DNA of 64,000 bases from an uncultured Selenomonadales bacterium (lineage in GTDB: Bacteria; Bacillota; Negativicutes; Selenomonadales; Selenomonadaceae): assembly GCA_947165145.1 (NCBI GenBank), contig CAMUZG010000001.1, positions 1 to 64,000 of the forward strand, in the 5' to 3' direction. This document shows positions 53,692 to 63,636 of this stretch, piece by piece. Position numbers and translations under genes: made by a program. The notes under the pieces were generated by a model, which did not search any database, was not told where the DNA came from, and saw nothing but the letters and a program-made list of their open reading frames with translations. Positions within the stretch are counted from its first letter, which is position 1; each line of letters begins with the position of its first letter.

Positions 53692-55104
53692 ATGGTTAAG
53701 AAAACAAAAATCATCTGCACGCAAGGTCCCGCTACCGACGCCCCTAGCATTATCGAAGGGCTCATCGCAAACGGCATGAACTGCGCACGATTCAACTTCT
53801 CGCACGGAGATCACGCAGGTCACCAAAAACGCATTGACGCTGTCAAAGCCGCCGCTCAAAAGACGGGGCAAATTATCTCGCTGATTCTCGACACCAAAGG
53901 TCCCGAAATGCGTCTTGGCGAATTCAAAGACGGTGCGGTTCAACTTGTAGAGGGCAACAAATTCGTCCTGCGCTACGACGACATTCAAGGCGACGAAACT
54001 CAAGCTACCGTGTCGCACAAAAACCTTCACGCCGAAATCAACGTTGGTGACAAGCTCCTTTTGAACGACGGACTTGTTGAGTTGCGGATTGATGAAATTG
54101 TCGGCAAGGACATTCACACGACGATTTTAAACAGCGGCAAGATGAGCAGTCGCAAACGCGTCGCGGCACCCGGCATTTCACTCGGATTGCCCGCCGTCAG
54201 CGAACAGGACGCTAAGGACATTCTCTTCGGCATTCAAAACGACATGGACTTTGTCGCCGCAAGTTTCATTCAACGCGCCGCCGACGTTAACGAGATTCGC
54301 GAACTTATTCAAAGTCACGGCGGTCACATGGAAATTATCTCCAAGATTGAAAACCTCGAAGGCGTCAAGAACATCGACGAAATCATTGAGGTGAGCGACG
54401 GAATCATGGTTGCACGCGGCGATTTGGGCGTCGAAATTCCCGCTGAAGACGTGCCAATCATTCAAAAGGAAATCATCAGGAAATGCAACGCTGTCGGCAA
54501 ACCTGTCGTCGTCGCAACGCAAATGCTTGAGAGTATGACCGTTAATCCGCGACCGACCCGCGCAGAAGTTTCCGACGTTGGCAACGCGATTATCGACGGC
54601 GCGGACGTGATTATGTTGAGCGGCGAGACTGCTGGCGGAAAATATCCCGTCGAAGCTACGGCGATGATGAATCAAATTGCGCGGCGCATTGAAGAATCGC
54701 TCGAATACAAAGAAATTTTCGTGCAGAAGGGCGTTCACAGAAGAAATTCGCAGACAGATGCAATCGCTCACGCCACGGTTCAGCTTGCCTACGAATTGAA
54801 CGTTGACGCAATCATCACGCCGACAAAATCGGGCTACACAACGCGCGTCGTCTCGAAATATCGCCCGAAAGCACCGATTATCGCCTTCACGCAGACATCG
54901 CAAGTTGCGCGGCATTTAAATTTACGTTGGGGAGTTTTCCCGATACCTGGCACGCCGTGGCTTGATATTTTCCAGATGATTAATTATTCGGCGGAAAGCG
55001 CGTTGGAGAAAGGTTACGTTCAAAAAGGCGACCTCGTTATCTTGACGGCGGGCATGAAGTACGGCGAAGGCGGCACGAGTTCAATCCGCTTGCACACGAT
55101 TTGA
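53692..55104 (+). CDS. pyk: Pyruvate kinase
   Basis: Last step of glycolysis, 470 residues. Start ATG 53692 has GGAGG upstream. Core motifs are ARFNFSHG, DTKGPEMRLG, ISKIENLEGV, MVARGDLGVEIP and ATQMLESM. The extra C-terminal PEP-utiliser domain of Bacillus pyruvate kinases is absent. Downstream lies a repeat element with a stray copy of the uvrB 3' end. Confidence 0.96.
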   Translation: MVKKTKIICTQGPATDAPSIIEGLIANGMNCARFNFSHGDHAGHQKRIDAVKAAAQKTGQIISLILDTKGPEMRLGEFKDGAVQLVEGNKFVLRYDDIQGDETQATVSHKNLHAEINVGDKLLLNDGLVELRIDEIVGKDIHTTILNSGKMSSRKRVAAPGISLGLPAVSEQDAKDILFGIQNDMDFVAASFIQRAADVNEIRELIQSHGGHMEIISKIENLEGVKNIDEIIEVSDGIMVARGDLGVEIPAEDVPIIQKEIIRKCNAVGKPVVVATQMLESMTVNPRPTRAEVSDVGNAIIDGADVIMLSGETAGGKYPVEATAMMNQIARRIEESLEYKEIFVQKGVHRRNSQTDAIAHATVQLAYELNVDAIITPTKSGYTTRVVSKYRPKAPIIAFTQTSQVARHLNLRWGVFPIPGTPWLDIFQMINYSAESALEKGYVQKGDLVILTAGMKYGEGGTSSIRLHTI

Positions 55105-55115
55105 CGGTCTCAAAG

Positions 55116-55216
55116 TTACAAATTGCCTTCAAGTTTTAAGATGATGTCGCGGCAACGTGACGTTGCATCCAGTGTTCGCGCTGTGATGTGTCAGCTGTCT
55201 AACGTTATGACCGCGT
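55116..55216. repeat. Palindromic element plus duplicated uvrB 3' end
   Basis: 55116-55151 is a diverged copy of the last 12 codons of uvrB ([11 protein letters not shown] plus stop). Next to it 55152-55181 carries a 30-nt element containing the palindrome GCAACGTGACGTTGC. A 30-nt match with two differences lies at 61518-61547 inside murI, in the same orientation relative to the host gene. Confidence 0.75.
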
Positions 55217-57199
55217 TCACAGGTGTCCTTCAAGTTTTAAAATGATGTCCCGAAGTTCGGCGGCTCGTTCAAATTCCAAAGCTTTCGACGCTTCACGCAT
55301 TTCGGCGGTCAAACTCTTGACCAAGTTCCGTTTCTGCGCGGGCGTCAATTTTTTTATCATTTCGCTCGGCGATTGCGACTTCTTGGCGGATTTTTTCAGC
55401 GGCAATTCAATCAGCGGAGCAATCGGTTTTTCAATGGTGCGCGGCGTCACGTGGTGTGCTGCGTTGTATTCTTCTTGAATTTTTCTGCGACGTGCCGTTT
55501 CGTCCATTGCTCGCCGCATCGAGTCCGTCACCTTGTCCGCGTACAGAATAACTTTGCCGTGAACATTTCGCGCCGCGCGTCCGATTGTCTGTATCAGCGA
55601 CGTGTCCGAACGCAGAAAGCCTTCTTTGTCCGCGTCGAGAATTGCAATCAGCGAGACTTCGGGCATGTCGAGACCTTCGCGCAACAAATTTATTCCGACA
55701 AGTACATCAAATTTCCCCGCGCGCAGGTCGTGAATAATTTCCGCACGTTCCAAAGTCACAACGTCCGAATGCAAATATTTCACGCGAATTTTTACGCCGC
55801 TGAGGTAGTCCGTTAGCTCCTCGGCGAATTTTTTTGTCAGCGTCGTGATTAAAATTCGTTCGTTCATTTTGACGCGTTCGTTTATTTCCGTGATGAGGTC
55901 GTCAATCTGATTTTCAATCGGTCTCACTTCGACAATCGGGTCAAGCAAGCCCGTCGGTCTGATGATTTGTTCAACGGTGTTTTGCGATTCGGCAAGTTCG
56001 TAGGCGGCAGGTGTCGCGCTCACGAAAATTATCTGCCCAATTTTTTCGTTGAATTCGTCGAACGTCAGCGGACGGTTGTCGCGTGCGCTCGGCAATCTGA
56101 ATCCGTTTTCAATCAGCGACGTTTTGCGCGATTGGTCGCCCGCGTACATTGCGCGAAGTTGCGGTAATGTGACGTGCGATTCGTCGATGACGGTCAAAAA
56201 TTTTTCGGGGAAGTAATCAATCAGTGTGAAGGGCGGCTCACCTGCATTGCGTCCCGTCAAATGTCGCGAGTAGTTCTCGATTCCCGAACAGTAGCCCATT
56301 TCGCGCATCATCTCCAAATCAAAACGCGTGCGTTGTTCGATTCGTTGAGCCTCAATCAATTTGCCTGCCGCCGTGAACTTCTTAACCTGCGCGGACATTT
56401 CAGCACGAATATTTTTTTCAGCGCGTTCCAAGTCGGCAACGTCGGTGACGTAGTGAGATGCGGGGAAAATAAAAACTTCGTCGCGTCGCCCGATAACTTT
56501 GCCCGTTAAAATCTCGAACTCGGAAATTTTTTCAATCTCGTCGCCGAACAGCTCAATACGCAACGCACGACCATTGTAGCCTGCGGGTGTGACTTCGATA
56601 ACGTCGCCGCGAACACGGAAATTGCCGCGCTCAATGATAACGTCGTTGCGGTCGTAGCGAATTTCAATCAGCCGTTGCAAAATTTTTTCACGCGGAATAA
56701 TTTGCCCAACCTTGACGTGCAAAAGGAGCTTGCGATAATTTTCCGGCGAACCGAGACCGTAAATACACGACACGCTTGCCACGATGATAACGTCGTTCCG
56801 CTCGAACAGACTGCACGTCGCACTGTGGCGCATTTGGTCAATCTCGTCGTTAATCGAGGCGTCCTTCTCGATGTAAGTGTCGGTGGCGGCGATGTAGGCT
56901 TCGGGCTGATAATAATCGTAGTAGCTGACGAAGTAGCCAACGTAATTTTCGGGGAAAAACGCTTTGAACTCGGCGGCAAGTTGCGCGGCTAAAGTTTTGT
57001 TGTGCGCAATGACGAGCGTGGGCATTTGAACGCGTTCAATGACTTTGGCGATTGTGAACGTCTTGCCAGTGCCCGTCGCGCCCAAAAGTACTTGAGCACT
57101 TAAACCCGCGTCGAGACCTTCGGCAAGTGATTCAACAGCTTGAGGTTGATCGCCCGTCGCTTGAAACGTCGAGACAACTTTAAATTTATTTTCCAACAA
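55217..57199 (-). CDS. uvrB: Excinuclease ABC subunit B
   Basis: Damage-verifying helicase-like subunit of nucleotide excision repair, 660 residues. Walker [13 protein letters not shown], the beta-hairpin region [17 protein letters not shown], helicase motif QTIGRAARN and the C-terminal UVR motif are present. It starts at TTG 57199 (or TTG 57196) with GGGGAG upstream. Its 3' end is partly duplicated just downstream (55116-55151). uvrA is not adjacent. Confidence 0.95.
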   Translation of the reverse strand: MLENKFKVVSTFQATGDQPQAVESLAEGLDAGLSAQVLLGATGTGKTFTIAKVIERVQMPTLVIAHNKTLAAQLAAEFKAFFPENYVGYFVSYYDYYQPEAYIAATDTYIEKDASINDEIDQMRHSATCSLFERNDVIIVASVSCIYGLGSPENYRKLLLHVKVGQIIPREKILQRLIEIRYDRNDVIIERGNFRVRGDVIEVTPAGYNGRALRIELFGDEIEKISEFEILTGKVIGRRDEVFIFPASHYVTDVADLERAEKNIRAEMSAQVKKFTAAGKLIEAQRIEQRTRFDLEMMREMGYCSGIENYSRHLTGRNAGEPPFTLIDYFPEKFLTVIDESHVTLPQLRAMYAGDQSRKTSLIENGFRLPSARDNRPLTFDEFNEKIGQIIFVSATPAAYELAESQNTVEQIIRPTGLLDPIVEVRPIENQIDDLITEINERVKMNERILITTLTKKFAEELTDYLSGVKIRVKYLHSDVVTLERAEIIHDLRAGKFDVLVGINLLREGLDMPEVSLIAILDADKEGFLRSDTSLIQTIGRAARNVHGKVILYADKVTDSMRRAMDETARRRKIQEEYNAAHHVTPRTIEKPIAPLIELPLKKSAKKSQSPSEMIKKLTPAQKRNLVKSLTAEMREASKALEFERAAELRDIILKLEGHL

Positions 57200-57279
57200 A
57201 AATATCGCTCCCCAAAAATTTTTTCAACGTCGCGCCATTTTATCCGCTTGTCAACGGCTTGGCAACAGCAATCGTTTTG

Positions 57280-57308
57280 TTTACAGGATTTTTTATCCGT
57301 GATAGAAT
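57280..57308 (+). promoter_or_regulatory. ahcY promoter
   Basis: TTTACA (57280-57285), 17-nt spacer, TAGAAT (57303-57308), 34 nt before ahcY. The leader is too short for an SAH riboswitch. Confidence 0.7.
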
Positions 57309-57342
57309 TCGCCGAGACAAAGAAAGGAGCAGTTTACAAACT

Positions 57343-58581
57343 ATGCAATCAATCATTAAGGACATCACGCTTGCGCCGAGCGGTCACGACAAAATCGAAT
57401 GGGTCAAAAATTTTATGCCCGTCATGAGCGCAATCGACAGAGAATTTTCGCAGACAAAACCGTTCGCGGGCAAAAAAATTTCAATCACGTTGCACCTTGA
57501 GGCGAAGACGGCTTACATGGCGGAAGTCTTCATGCACGCGGGCGCGGACGTCGTCATAACCGGCTCAAATCCGCTGTCGACGCAAGATGACGTTGCGGCG
57601 GCTCTCGTTGAAGACGGCGTAACTGTTTTCGCAACACACGGTTGCACGCCCGAAGAGTACGACACTTACCTGAACAAGGCGGCTGATTTTGAGCCAGACA
57701 TTTACATTGACGACGGCGGCGACTTCACCGAACTTTTGCACACCACGCGACGCGACGCGCTCAAAAATATTATCGGCGGTTCCGAAGAGACTACCACGGG
57801 CGTTTTGAGACTGCGTGCGCTTGAACGTCAAGGTAAGCTTGCCTTCCCGATGATTGCCGCGAATGATGCCTATTGTAAATTCCTGTTCGATAATCGCTAC
57901 GGCACGGGACAATCGACGTGGGACGGCATCATGCGCACGACGAATCTTGTTGTGGCGGGCAAAACTGTCGTTATCGCGGGCTACGGTTGGTGCGGCAAAG
58001 GCGGCGCAATGCGTGCTCGCGGACTCGGCGCGAATGTCATTGTCACCGAAGTCGACCCGATTAAAGCGATTGAGGCTGTCTTCGACGGTTTTCGCGTTAT
58101 GCCGATGAGCGAGGCTGCCAAAGTCGGCGACATTTTCCTGACGTTGACTGGCGACAAAGACGTTATCACGGGCGAACATTTCCCGCTGATGAAAAACGGC
58201 GCAATGCTTGCCAACGCGGGACATTTTGACGTTGAAATCAACATTCCGCAACTTGAGGCGCAATCCTTTAGCAGAAAAGTTGTCCGCAACAACGTCGAAG
58301 AATTTTTGCAGAGCGACGGGCGCAAAATTTATCTGCTCGCCGAAGGACGTTTGGTCAATCTTGCAAGTGGCGACGGTCATCCCGCCGAAATTATGGATTT
58401 GAGTTTCGCGGTACAATTTTTCAGCGTGGCGCACATTCTCCACAATCACGGCAAACTTGAACGCAAAGTTTACCTAATGCCCGACGAAATCAACACGAAA
58501 ATCGCGGAGATTAAGTTGGACTCAATCGGCGTGACAATCGACACGCTTACCGACGAACAACGCGCTTATCTCGGTCTTTAA
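57343..58581 (+). CDS. ahcY: Adenosylhomocysteinase
   Basis: NAD-dependent hydrolysis of S-adenosylhomocysteine, 412 residues from ATG 57343 (AAAGGAG upstream). NAD-binding GYGWCGKGGAMRARG and segments TLHLEAKTAYM, GGSEETTTGVLRL, NAGHFDVEI are typical. The C-terminus lacks the usual KPxxYRY ending, as in short bacterial and archaeal forms. Confidence 0.93.
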   Translation: MQSIIKDITLAPSGHDKIEWVKNFMPVMSAIDREFSQTKPFAGKKISITLHLEAKTAYMAEVFMHAGADVVITGSNPLSTQDDVAAALVEDGVTVFATHGCTPEEYDTYLNKAADFEPDIYIDDGGDFTELLHTTRRDALKNIIGGSEETTTGVLRLRALERQGKLAFPMIAANDAYCKFLFDNRYGTGQSTWDGIMRTTNLVVAGKTVVIAGYGWCGKGGAMRARGLGANVIVTEVDPIKAIEAVFDGFRVMPMSEAAKVGDIFLTLTGDKDVITGEHFPLMKNGAMLANAGHFDVEINIPQLEAQSFSRKVVRNNVEEFLQSDGRKIYLLAEGRLVNLASGDGHPAEIMDLSFAVQFFSVAHILHNHGKLERKVYLMPDEINTKIAEIKLDSIGVTIDTLTDEQRAYLGL

Positions 58582-58673
58582 TGCAAAATTTTTCCGAACG
58601 TCTGCGGACGCGTAAATCTATAAAAAAATTTTTTTCTGTTGCTTGCGGGCGGCAGATTTTTTTTATCGGCTTG

Positions 58674-58682
58674 TGCTATAAT
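58674..58682 (+). promoter_or_regulatory. Extended -10 promoter of the diguanylate cyclase gene
   Basis: TGCTATAAT at 58674-58682 (extended -10), 42 nt before the start; the -35 region is poor. Confidence 0.5.
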
Positions 58683-58723
58683 TGAGCGCGATTTAGAATT
58701 TTCAGCGAAGGAAGAGGGTCAAG

Positions 58724-60676
58724 TTGTCTGTCAGAAAAATTACTTTGATTTGCCTGGCGGGATTGGCATTGAATCTTATCAGCTCCACGGCGGCGAAATT
58801 TTTCAACCTGCCAATTTATCTGGACACGATCGGCACAATCTACATCGCGGCACTGGGCGGCTACGTGCCAGGCATCGCGGTCGGTTTCTTCACGAATCTG
58901 ATTAAAGCCGCATTTACCCCGTCAGAAATGTATTATTCCTCGGTGAGCGTGCTGATTGCGATTTTCACGACGTACGTCGCGCGGAAAGGCTTTTTCCAAA
59001 ATTTCGTCAATGTGCTCCTGTTTATACCTGCACTGGCGGTTTTTACGGGCATTTGCAGTTTGATTATCGAATCGTTCGTGAGACTGCCGAATTTCTCAAA
59101 TTCCGCTGGCGAATTCGGAATGTACTTCTTGACGAATATCGTCTTATTCGAGTTGCTGGACAAAGGCGTGTCAGTCTTGGTTGCGTTCGCGTTAATGCAG
59201 TTCACTTCGCAGGAAATTAAAAATTCCTTCCACCTGCTGGGCTTAAAGCAAGCTCCGCTGTCCGACGACATGAAACGCATCATCAGCAAGCAAAGTTATC
59301 TGTCGTCGTCGTTGCGGACGAAAATGTTGTTGATTCTGATTTTATGCTCGCTGTTCGTCTCGTTGTCAATCGCGACGATAAGTTACATGCTGTTCAAGAC
59401 CGCCGCAATCGACGATAAAATCAAGTCGGTTGACGGATTGATTGCCGTTGCGATAAACGATATTAAAGCTGACCGCATCGACGATTATTTGAAACTCGGT
59501 TATGCCGCGCCCGATTATCGCGCTGTCGAACAAAAACTTTACGCCATAAAAAATAGTTCGCTCGCCATGAGATACCTTTACGTCTATCGAATCGAAGCGG
59601 ACGGTTGTCACGTTGTCTTCGATTTGAATTCGTCGGACATTGTCGGTGATGAGCCTGGGCAAATCGTTCCGCTTGAAAAAGGCATGCAGAAATATCGCAC
59701 CGATTTGATTGCTGGGCGTCCCGTTCCGCCGATAGTCACCAATGATGAATACGGCTACTTGCTCACGCTCTACAAGCCGATGTACGATTACAACGGCAAA
59801 TGTCAATGTTACGTGGCAATCGATTATTCCATGCAACACATGTCGGAATATCTGCACGATTTCGTTGTCAAGATGATCGCGCTGTTTATCGGTTGCTTCG
59901 TGTTCATCTTTGCGATAGGCTTTTCCTTCATTGAAAATAATATCATCTTGCCGGTCAACACAATGGCTTATTGCGCCAAAAATTTTTCCTACGACGATTC
60001 AGTTGCTCGCACTCACAACGTCAAATTGATTCACGGCTTGAAGATAAGGACGGGCGACGAGATTGAAAATTTGTACCAGGCACTTTTGCGGACGACGAAA
60101 AATATTTTGCGCTACGTGGAAAATTTGCAAGTCGCCAAAACTGAAGTCGCTGGCATGAAACTTCGAGTCCACGCGATGAACAATCTTGCCCGCAACGACG
60201 CAATGACTGGCGTAAAGAACAAGACGGCTTACAACGAGGACATTGCCAAGCTTAACGAAAAAATTTACAACAGCACCGCGAATTTCTGCATTGTGATGGT
60301 TGACGTGAACTTTCTCAAGCGAATCAACGATACCTACGGTCACGAGCACGGCAACGATTATCTGATAAACGCCTGCCGATTGGTTTGCGCGGTTTTCGGC
60401 GAAGAACATGTCTATCGTATCGGCGGCGACGAATTCGTCGTGATTTTGGAGGGCGATAAAGTTTCGCTGTGCAAATATTTCGCGACGCAATTCAAATCCG
60501 AGATGGATCGAAAATTTAACAACGAGTCGCTCCAGCCGTGGGAAAAAATTTCTGCGGCAATCGGCGTTGCAACCTACGAAGCGGGCGTCGACAAAACTGC
60601 CGATGAAGTTTTCAAACGTGCTGATGCTCAAATGTACGCGAACAAATTGGCGATGAAGGCAAACAGACGGGATTAG
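58724..60676 (+). CDS. Membrane diguanylate cyclase with ECF-like sensor, external sensor loop and GGDEF
   Basis: A 650-residue protein from TTG 58724. Residues 1 to about 165 form a five- to six-helix membrane domain like ECF substrate-binding components (ITLICLAGLALNLISS, LGGYVPGIAVGFFTNLIK). A helix near 205-227 leads to an external region of about 160 residues (CACHE-like), another helix (about 387-407), a HAMP-like segment and a C-terminal GGDEF domain with intact RIGGDEFVV. The N-terminal domain probably senses or binds a small nutrient and controls c-di-GMP synthesis. No adjacent ECF ATPase is present. Confidence 0.85.
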   Translation: MSVRKITLICLAGLALNLISSTAAKFFNLPIYLDTIGTIYIAALGGYVPGIAVGFFTNLIKAAFTPSEMYYSSVSVLIAIFTTYVARKGFFQNFVNVLLFIPALAVFTGICSLIIESFVRLPNFSNSAGEFGMYFLTNIVLFELLDKGVSVLVAFALMQFTSQEIKNSFHLLGLKQAPLSDDMKRIISKQSYLSSSLRTKMLLILILCSLFVSLSIATISYMLFKTAAIDDKIKSVDGLIAVAINDIKADRIDDYLKLGYAAPDYRAVEQKLYAIKNSSLAMRYLYVYRIEADGCHVVFDLNSSDIVGDEPGQIVPLEKGMQKYRTDLIAGRPVPPIVTNDEYGYLLTLYKPMYDYNGKCQCYVAIDYSMQHMSEYLHDFVVKMIALFIGCFVFIFAIGFSFIENNIILPVNTMAYCAKNFSYDDSVARTHNVKLIHGLKIRTGDEIENLYQALLRTTKNILRYVENLQVAKTEVAGMKLRVHAMNNLARNDAMTGVKNKTAYNEDIAKLNEKIYNSTANFCIVMVDVNFLKRINDTYGHEHGNDYLINACRLVCAVFGEEHVYRIGGDEFVVILEGDKVSLCKYFATQFKSEMDRKFNNESLQPWEKISAAIGVATYEAGVDKTADEVFKRADAQMYANKLAMKANRRD

Positions 60677-60697
60677 AGTCTTTTGTTTAATCCGGCA

Positions 60698-60756
60698 GTG
60701 ACGGTTCTTTTTCCGTCTGACGTTAAGTCTTGTCAGCCGAAAAAATTCCTCGTCAC
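60698..60756. repeat. Palindromic repeat element, short copy
   Basis: 59 bp with the same ends as 40454-40553. The ends pair into one long hairpin (GTGACG.../...CGTCAC). It lies 22 nt past the diguanylate cyclase stop and could act as a terminator. Confidence 0.75.
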
Positions 60757-60812
60757 ATGATAATTTGAATTCGCCAACAGACCCTAGTCCCAAAAATTTT
60801 GGAGGAAAAGCC

Positions 60813-61760
60813 TTGAAGATTGCGTTCTTTGATTCGGGAATCGGCGGACTGAGCGTCCTGCACCACGCAATGAAAATTCTGCCGCACGAAGAATTTATCT
60901 TCTTTGCGGACGAAGACAACGTTCCTTACGGCACAAAATCGCCGCAGGAAGTCTTGCGTTTCGTCGACACGGCTTTTGAATTTTTAATCGCGCAGGACGT
61001 TTCAGCAATCGTCGTGGCGTGCAACACGGCAACATCAGTCGCGGTAAAAAAAATGCGCGAAAAATATTCGCTACCGATAATCGGCATGGAGCCCGCGTTG
61101 AAAGTCGCGCTCGACACTTTTCCCGACCGAAAAGTTTTAGTGGCTGCCACGGCAATAACAATCACGGGCGAAAAAATTCGTCGGCTCATCAGCAGATTGC
61201 ACGCGGAAAATTTGACGGAACTTAAAGCGTTGTCGCGGCTAGTCGAATTCGCGGAGCGGCAAGAATTTTCGTCGGCGGCAGTGGAAAATTATCTGCGCGG
61301 CGAACTGAGCGATTGCGATTGGGAAAAATTTTCGTCGCTGGTATTGGGTTGCACGCACTTCAATTACTTCAAGGACACGTTCAGAAAAATTTTGCCTGCT
61401 CACGTAAAAATTTTGGACGGGAACGCCGGCACCGTCAACGAACTAATCAGACGAACGAAATTGAATCCTGTGACGACTTCAAGCGCGGTCAACGACTTCG
61501 GCAGTTGCAACATTGCGGCGCGCTCACTGGATGCAACGTCACGTTGCCCTGCTCACGTAAAAATTTTGGACGGGAACGCCGGCACCGTCAACGAACTAAT
61601 CAGACGAACGAAATTGAATCCTGTGACGACTTCAAGCGCGGTCAACGACTTCGGCAGTTGCAAATTTTTTTATTCGGGACGACTCGTGACGGACGCCGCC
61701 GAGCTTGCCGCACTGAAAAAATTTTTGCAACGTCTCGACGAAATGGAGGACATATCATGA
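60813..61760 (+). CDS. murI: Glutamate racemase with internal 51-residue duplication
   Basis: Makes D-glutamate for peptidoglycan. TTG 60813 (GGAGG upstream) gives 315 residues; catalytic C70 (VVACNTATS) and C180 (VLGCTHFNY) are both present, as is FFDSGIGGLS. The family length is about 265. The excess is one in-frame insertion of 51 residues: a 116-bp segment is repeated exactly (61395-61510 and 61548-61663), joined by 37 bp of palindromic repeat encoding NIAARSLDATSR. The duplication lies after C180, in the C-terminal part of the substrate domain, so activity is uncertain. It overlaps gph by 4 nt. Confidence 0.9.
   Translation: MKIAFFDSGIGGLSVLHHAMKILPHEEFIFFADEDNVPYGTKSPQEVLRFVDTAFEFLIAQDVSAIVVACNTATSVAVKKMREKYSLPIIGMEPALKVALDTFPDRKVLVAATAITITGEKIRRLISRLHAENLTELKALSRLVEFAERQEFSSAAVENYLRGELSDCDWEKFSSLVLGCTHFNYFKDTFRKILPAHVKILDGNAGTVNELIRRTKLNPVTTSSAVNDFGSCNIAARSLDATSRCPAHVKILDGNAGTVNELIRRTKLNPVTTSSAVNDFGSCKFFYSGRLVTDAAELAALKKFLQRLDEMEDIS
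61395..61663 (+). repeat. Exact direct repeat around a palindromic element in murI
   Basis: Copies 61395-61510 and 61548-61663 appear identical. The 37-bp spacer (61511-61547) ends in GGATGCAACGTCACGTTGC, shared with the uvrB-linked element at 55152-55181. Confidence 0.85.
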
Positions 61761-62413
61761 AAATTTATCGCGCGGCGATTTTCGACATGGACGGCACGTT
61801 GACTGACACGCTCGCCGATTTGCACGACAGCGTTAATGAGATGTTGGCTCATTACAATTTCCCATTGCGAACGCTTGATGAAGTTCGACAATTCGTCGGC
61901 AACGGTGCGCGTAAGCTGATGATTCGCAGTTTGCCCGCCGATAAGGAAAATTTTGTCGACGAGGCGTTGAAATTTTATGACGGCTGTTACGCCCGCAACT
62001 GCTTGAATAAAGTCGCGCCTTACGTCGGGATTATGGAAATGCTTGCGGCGTTGCAGTCGAAAAAAATTCCGCTCGGTATCTGCACGAACAAGCAACACTT
62101 TGCGGCTGTCGCGATTGCTGAAAAAATTCTTGCGCCGATAAAATTTTCATGCGTGAGCGGCGACGAACCCAATCAACCGCGAAAACCTAATCCGACTCGT
62201 GCGCTTGCTTGTGCCGAAAAATGTTCCGTCGCGCCCGAAGACGTTGCCTACCTCGGCGACACTGCCATTGACATCGAGACGGCGATTAACGCGGGATTTT
62301 TGGCTGTCGGCGTGACGTGGGGCTTTCGTCCGCGAAGTGAGCTTGTCGACAGCGGCGCACAAATTATTATCGACCATCCGCATGAACTGTTGGAGCGTGT
62401 TAATTTCGGCTGA
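61757..62413 (+). CDS. gph: HAD-family hydrolase, phosphoglycolate phosphatase-like
   Basis: A 218-residue HAD phosphatase. Motif I is FDMDGTLTDT, motif II GICTNK, motif III lysine in KPNP, motif IV YLGDTAIDIETA. The cap domain is of the phosphoglycolate phosphatase type. The ATG overlaps the murI stop (ATGA). Substrate is inferred from the family only. Confidence 0.87.
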   Translation: MKIYRAAIFDMDGTLTDTLADLHDSVNEMLAHYNFPLRTLDEVRQFVGNGARKLMIRSLPADKENFVDEALKFYDGCYARNCLNKVAPYVGIMEMLAALQSKKIPLGICTNKQHFAAVAIAEKILAPIKFSCVSGDEPNQPRKPNPTRALACAEKCSVAPEDVAYLGDTAIDIETAINAGFLAVGVTWGFRPRSELVDSGAQIIIDHPHELLERVNFG

Positions 62414-62425
62414 AATATTTGCAAT

Positions 62426-62461
62426 CAAAAATCCCCGCCATTTGACGGGGAATTTTTTTTG
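62426..62461. terminator. Bidirectional terminator between gph and galE
   Basis: ATCCCCG/CGGGGA stem with flanking A- and T-runs between converging genes. Confidence 0.85.
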
Positions 62462-62472
62462 CGGAAGTCAAT

Positions 62473-63462
62473 TCAATCGTCGTAACCGCGCGGGTGTTTA
62501 ACGTGCCAATTCCAAGCCGTCGCGATAATTTTTTCAACGTCGTCGAAACGTGGCGTCCAGCCCAAAATTTTACGAGCCTTCTCGCCCGAAGCAATCAATC
62601 GCGCAGGATCTCCTGGTCGACGTTCGCCAAACTCAGTCTTGATTTTTTGAGCAGTGACTTTCTCCGCCGCGTCGATAATTTCTTTGACGCTGAAGCCGTG
62701 ACCCGTGCCCAAGTTGAAAAAATTCGACTCGCCGCCGCCGCGCAGATAATTCAGTGCGCAAAGATGAGCCGCCGCCAAATCGATGACGTGAATGTAATCG
62801 CGAATGCAAGTGCCGTCGGGCGTTGGGTAGTCGGTGCCGAAAACCGTGATGTGGTCGCGCTTGCCGAGCGGTACCTGCAGAATCAGCGGAATCAAATGCG
62901 TTTCAGGGTGATGATCTTCGCCGAGTGAGCCGTCTTCAATCGCGCCGCTTGCATTGAAATATCGCAGACTGACGAATCGGACACCGTGAGCCGCGCTGAC
63001 TCGACGTATCATCATTTCCATAATCAGTTTCGAGTCGCCATAAGGATTGACGGGAAAAGTTGCGTCACCTTCGTCAATCGGAATTCGTTCGGGTTCGCCG
63101 TAAACCGCCGCGCTTGAGCTGAAAATAATTTTGTCGACGCCGCACTCCGTCATTGCCTCCAACAAAATTTGCATGCCGTAAACGTTGTTGTTGAAGTACT
63201 TCAGCGGCTTAACGACGCTTTCACCAGCCTCAATGAACGCCGCAAAGTGGAAGACAGCCTCAACGTGATTTTCGGCGAAAATTTTTTTCAACGCGCTTTT
63301 GTCTCTGATGTCGCACTCGTAAAGCTTGACGGCAGGATTAATTGCGGCACGATGACCTTTGACAAAGTTGTCGGCAATGATGACGTCTTCGCCCGCCGCG
63401 ACGAGTTGATGAACAGTGTGCGAACCGATATAGCCCGCGCCACCGCAAACCAGTACAGCCAT
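62473..63462 (-). CDS. galE: UDP-glucose 4-epimerase
   Basis: A 329-residue short-chain dehydrogenase-type epimerase supplying UDP-galactose for surface glycans. NAD loop GGAGYIGSHTV, catalytic YxxxK in YGDSKLIMEM (with SSSAAVYG upstream) and NLGTGHGFSVKE are typical. ATG 63462 has GGAGG; an upstream frame to 63504 has no site. Confidence 0.95.
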   Translation of the reverse strand: MAVLVCGGAGYIGSHTVHQLVAAGEDVIIADNFVKGHRAAINPAVKLYECDIRDKSALKKIFAENHVEAVFHFAAFIEAGESVVKPLKYFNNNVYGMQILLEAMTECGVDKIIFSSSAAVYGEPERIPIDEGDATFPVNPYGDSKLIMEMMIRRVSAAHGVRFVSLRYFNASGAIEDGSLGEDHHPETHLIPLILQVPLGKRDHITVFGTDYPTPDGTCIRDYIHVIDLAAAHLCALNYLRGGGESNFFNLGTGHGFSVKEIIDAAEKVTAQKIKTEFGERRPGDPARLIASGEKARKILGWTPRFDDVEKIIATAWNWHVKHPRGYDD

Positions 63463-63559
63463 AAAAATTCCTCCAAAAAGTTTTTGTCGCGCAGAATTTA
63501 TCACGGCACGGTTTTAAATGCAACCGACAAGTCCCAAATTGCGTGCTTGCAAATTACTG

Positions 63560-63587
63560 TTGCAAAGTGTAAAAAGTATGATAAAAT
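63560..63587 (+). promoter_or_regulatory. mreB promoter
   Basis: TTGCAA (63560-63565), 16-nt spacer, TAAAAT (63582-63587), 53 nt before mreB. Confidence 0.7.
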
Positions 63588-63636
63588 GATTTCGCTTAGC
63601 GCAGGCATAACTTATCCTAAGAAGGGAGCAATTTGA

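Noticed and set aside
55116..55252. Diversity-generating retroelement template/variable repeat at the uvrB 3' end
   Set aside because: The copies differ at non-adenine positions as well, no reverse transcriptase lies near, and the murI copies are identical.
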